A stretch of 6,120 bases of DNA, from the NCBI GenBank assembly GCA_947176565.1, contig CAMWRC010000088.1, positions 1 through 6,120 on the forward strand. The letters are read 5' to 3'. The translations under genes were made by a program, and so were the position numbers. The notes under the pieces were generated by a model, which ran no database searches, was not told the origin of the DNA, and saw only the letters and a list, made by a program, of their open reading frames with translations. This DNA is from an uncultured Ruminococcus sp. (GTDB taxonomy: Bacteria; Bacillota; Clostridia; Oscillospirales; Ruminococcaceae). Within the stretch, counting starts at the first letter, position 1; each line of letters opens with the position of its first letter. Below are positions 5,388 through 6,120 of this stretch, in pieces.

Positions 5388-6120
5388 CTATTTTTTCCTG
5401 AAACTGAAATTGGCTTTGGCAATTTTTTTACGTTGTTTAGCCTGTTTCAGGAGTTCTTCTTTAGAAAGCGTTTCTGGTCCCGGAGCGTTTGTGTGAGGTC
5501 GGATATTTACTGTTGCCTTTGGTTTATCAGGTTTGCTGTCATCTGGCATTTCCGCAAAGTAAGCTATTTTATCGTTGCTGTCAGACGGTCTGTCCTCATA
5601 AAAGGGATTGGATTCATCAATATCAACACGGCTTGAATATTCCGGTTCTTCATTATTTTCCGCGGGTTTTTCCTGAATATTTTCAATACTTCTGATATGT
5701 TCAGGGTCGGGGGCGGAATTGGTAAGAAATTCAACACCGTCAAATGCGTCCGTATCAGTACTTCCGCTGAAATCGTCATCAAATCCGCTGAAAAAGTCCG
5801 TTCCGTCTTTTGGCTGTAAAGAATTATCTGAAGCTTGTTCTGGTTCAGATTCAGGTGCGGAACTTCCTGCGGATTCAAAAAGTTCATTGGCAATCTGTTC
5901 AAAGGAAAGTCTGCTGGTATCTTCTGATTCGGGAGTATATTCATCAGCTTGTTCAGGTTCAGGAGCAGTTTCTCTGACCGGAACTGGTTCAGGTTCGGGA
6001 GTAATTTCTGCGGTCGGAACAGGGGGTTCAGGAACAGTTTCTCTGACCGGAACTGGTTCGGGTTCGGGAATCATTTCCGAAGCCGGAGAAGGAGATTCAC
6101 GGATATAATCCATCGTACCT
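5388..6120 (-). CDS. Pro/Glu-rich acidic protein, C-terminal part, probably continuing past the right edge
   Basis: The frame is open from the right edge to TAG at 5390-5388. An ATG occurs at 6113-6111, but only AGGT at 3 nt precedes it and the frame stays open through the last codons (GT before M). I therefore treat it as the tail of a longer protein; from that ATG it would be 241 aa. Residues 1-60 are Pro/Glu/Val-rich with two copies of PEPEPVPVRETxPEP (16-30 and 39-53). Residues 60-200 are acidic and Ser/Asp-rich with no predicted fold. The last 25 residues switch to basic, with a short helix rich in Lys (217-235) and the end NFSFRKK. There is no membrane segment or sorting signal in this part. 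The look is that of a long disordered cytoplasmic linker plus a basic tip, which could touch nucleic acid or a partner protein. Function is not recognisable from what is visible. Confidence 0.72.
   Translation of the reverse strand, partial: GTMDYIRESPSPASEMIPEPEPVPVRETVPEPPVPTAEITPEPEPVPVRETAPEPEQADEYTPESEDTSRLSFEQIANELFESAGSSAPESEPEQASDNSLQPKDGTDFFSGFDDDFSGSTDTDAFDGVEFLTNSAPDPEHIRSIENIQEKPAENNEEPEYSSRVDIDESNPFYEDRPSDSNDKIAYFAEMPDDSKPDKPKATVNIRPHTNAPGPETLSKEELLKQAKQRKKIAKANFSFRKK
5957..6069 (-). repeat. 69-bp-period tandem repeat inside the Pro/Glu-rich gene
   Basis: A 44-bp segment at 5957-6000 recurs at 6026-6069 with two differences (positions 5965 and 5991). The period of 69 bp equals 23 codons, so the frame is kept, and it encodes the two PEPEPVPVRETxPEP units. 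The intervening 25 bp are not conserved. Near identity at synonymous sites suggests recent duplication or gene conversion, so copy number may vary between strains. Confidence 0.85.

Noticed and set aside
1..6120. CRISPR array, tRNA, rRNA, insertion sequence or phage module.
   Set aside because: No spaced identical repeats beyond those listed, no transposase or integrase motif, and no tRNA-like cloverleaf was seen on either strand.

Overview
This window reads like a low-to-moderate GC, Gram-positive Clostridia genome, most likely Ruminococcus or a close relative in the Oscillospiraceae (inference). Support comes from strong GGAGG-type ribosome binding sites, TTGACA/TATAAT promoters, a surface protein with an SPKTG sorting signal, and a short relict resembling the end of a dockerin-type Ca-binding repeat. 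I see no tRNA, rRNA, insertion sequence, integrase, CRISPR array or phage gene. The window looks like ordinary chromosomal DNA with a few unusual details.

Left part (1-1410). The 5' part of thrH (phosphoserine phosphatase / homoserine phosphotransferase) leaves the left edge on the minus strand and has its own promoter at 359-387. About 500 bp without an intact gene follow. This gap holds two diverged copies of one 30-bp element. Each copy sits upstream of a good extended -10 promoter, and a dockerin-tail-like relict lies between them. The second promoter should drive a 185-aa secreted, Glu/Thr-rich protein with a C-terminal SPKTG anchor. A bidirectional terminator at 1373-1410 separates it from the next unit.

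Middle part (1409-4703). A minus-strand two-gene unit encodes a PIN/NYN-like predicted RNase and then RmuC, with 13 nt between them that carry the rmuC Shine-Dalgarno. Both genes seem to use non-ATG starts: TTG for rmuC, and very probably ATT for the PIN gene. Divergent from it is a CPBP (Abi) family membrane protease gene with a perfect consensus promoter and an almost absent leader. It ends at a second bidirectional terminator (4672-4703).

Right part (4725-6120). A minus-strand gene for an unrecognised two-TM protein has a clear promoter (5298-5326). Its 5' flank carries an 8-bp inverted repeat. Upstream on the same strand is the C-terminal part of a Pro/Glu-rich acidic protein with a 69-bp internal repeat, which probably continues past the right edge.

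No convincing new multi-gene system is visible. The items most worth a second look are the duplicated promoter element with the dockerin relict, the PIN-RmuC operon with two weak start codons, and its possible shared promoter with the CPBP protease gene.
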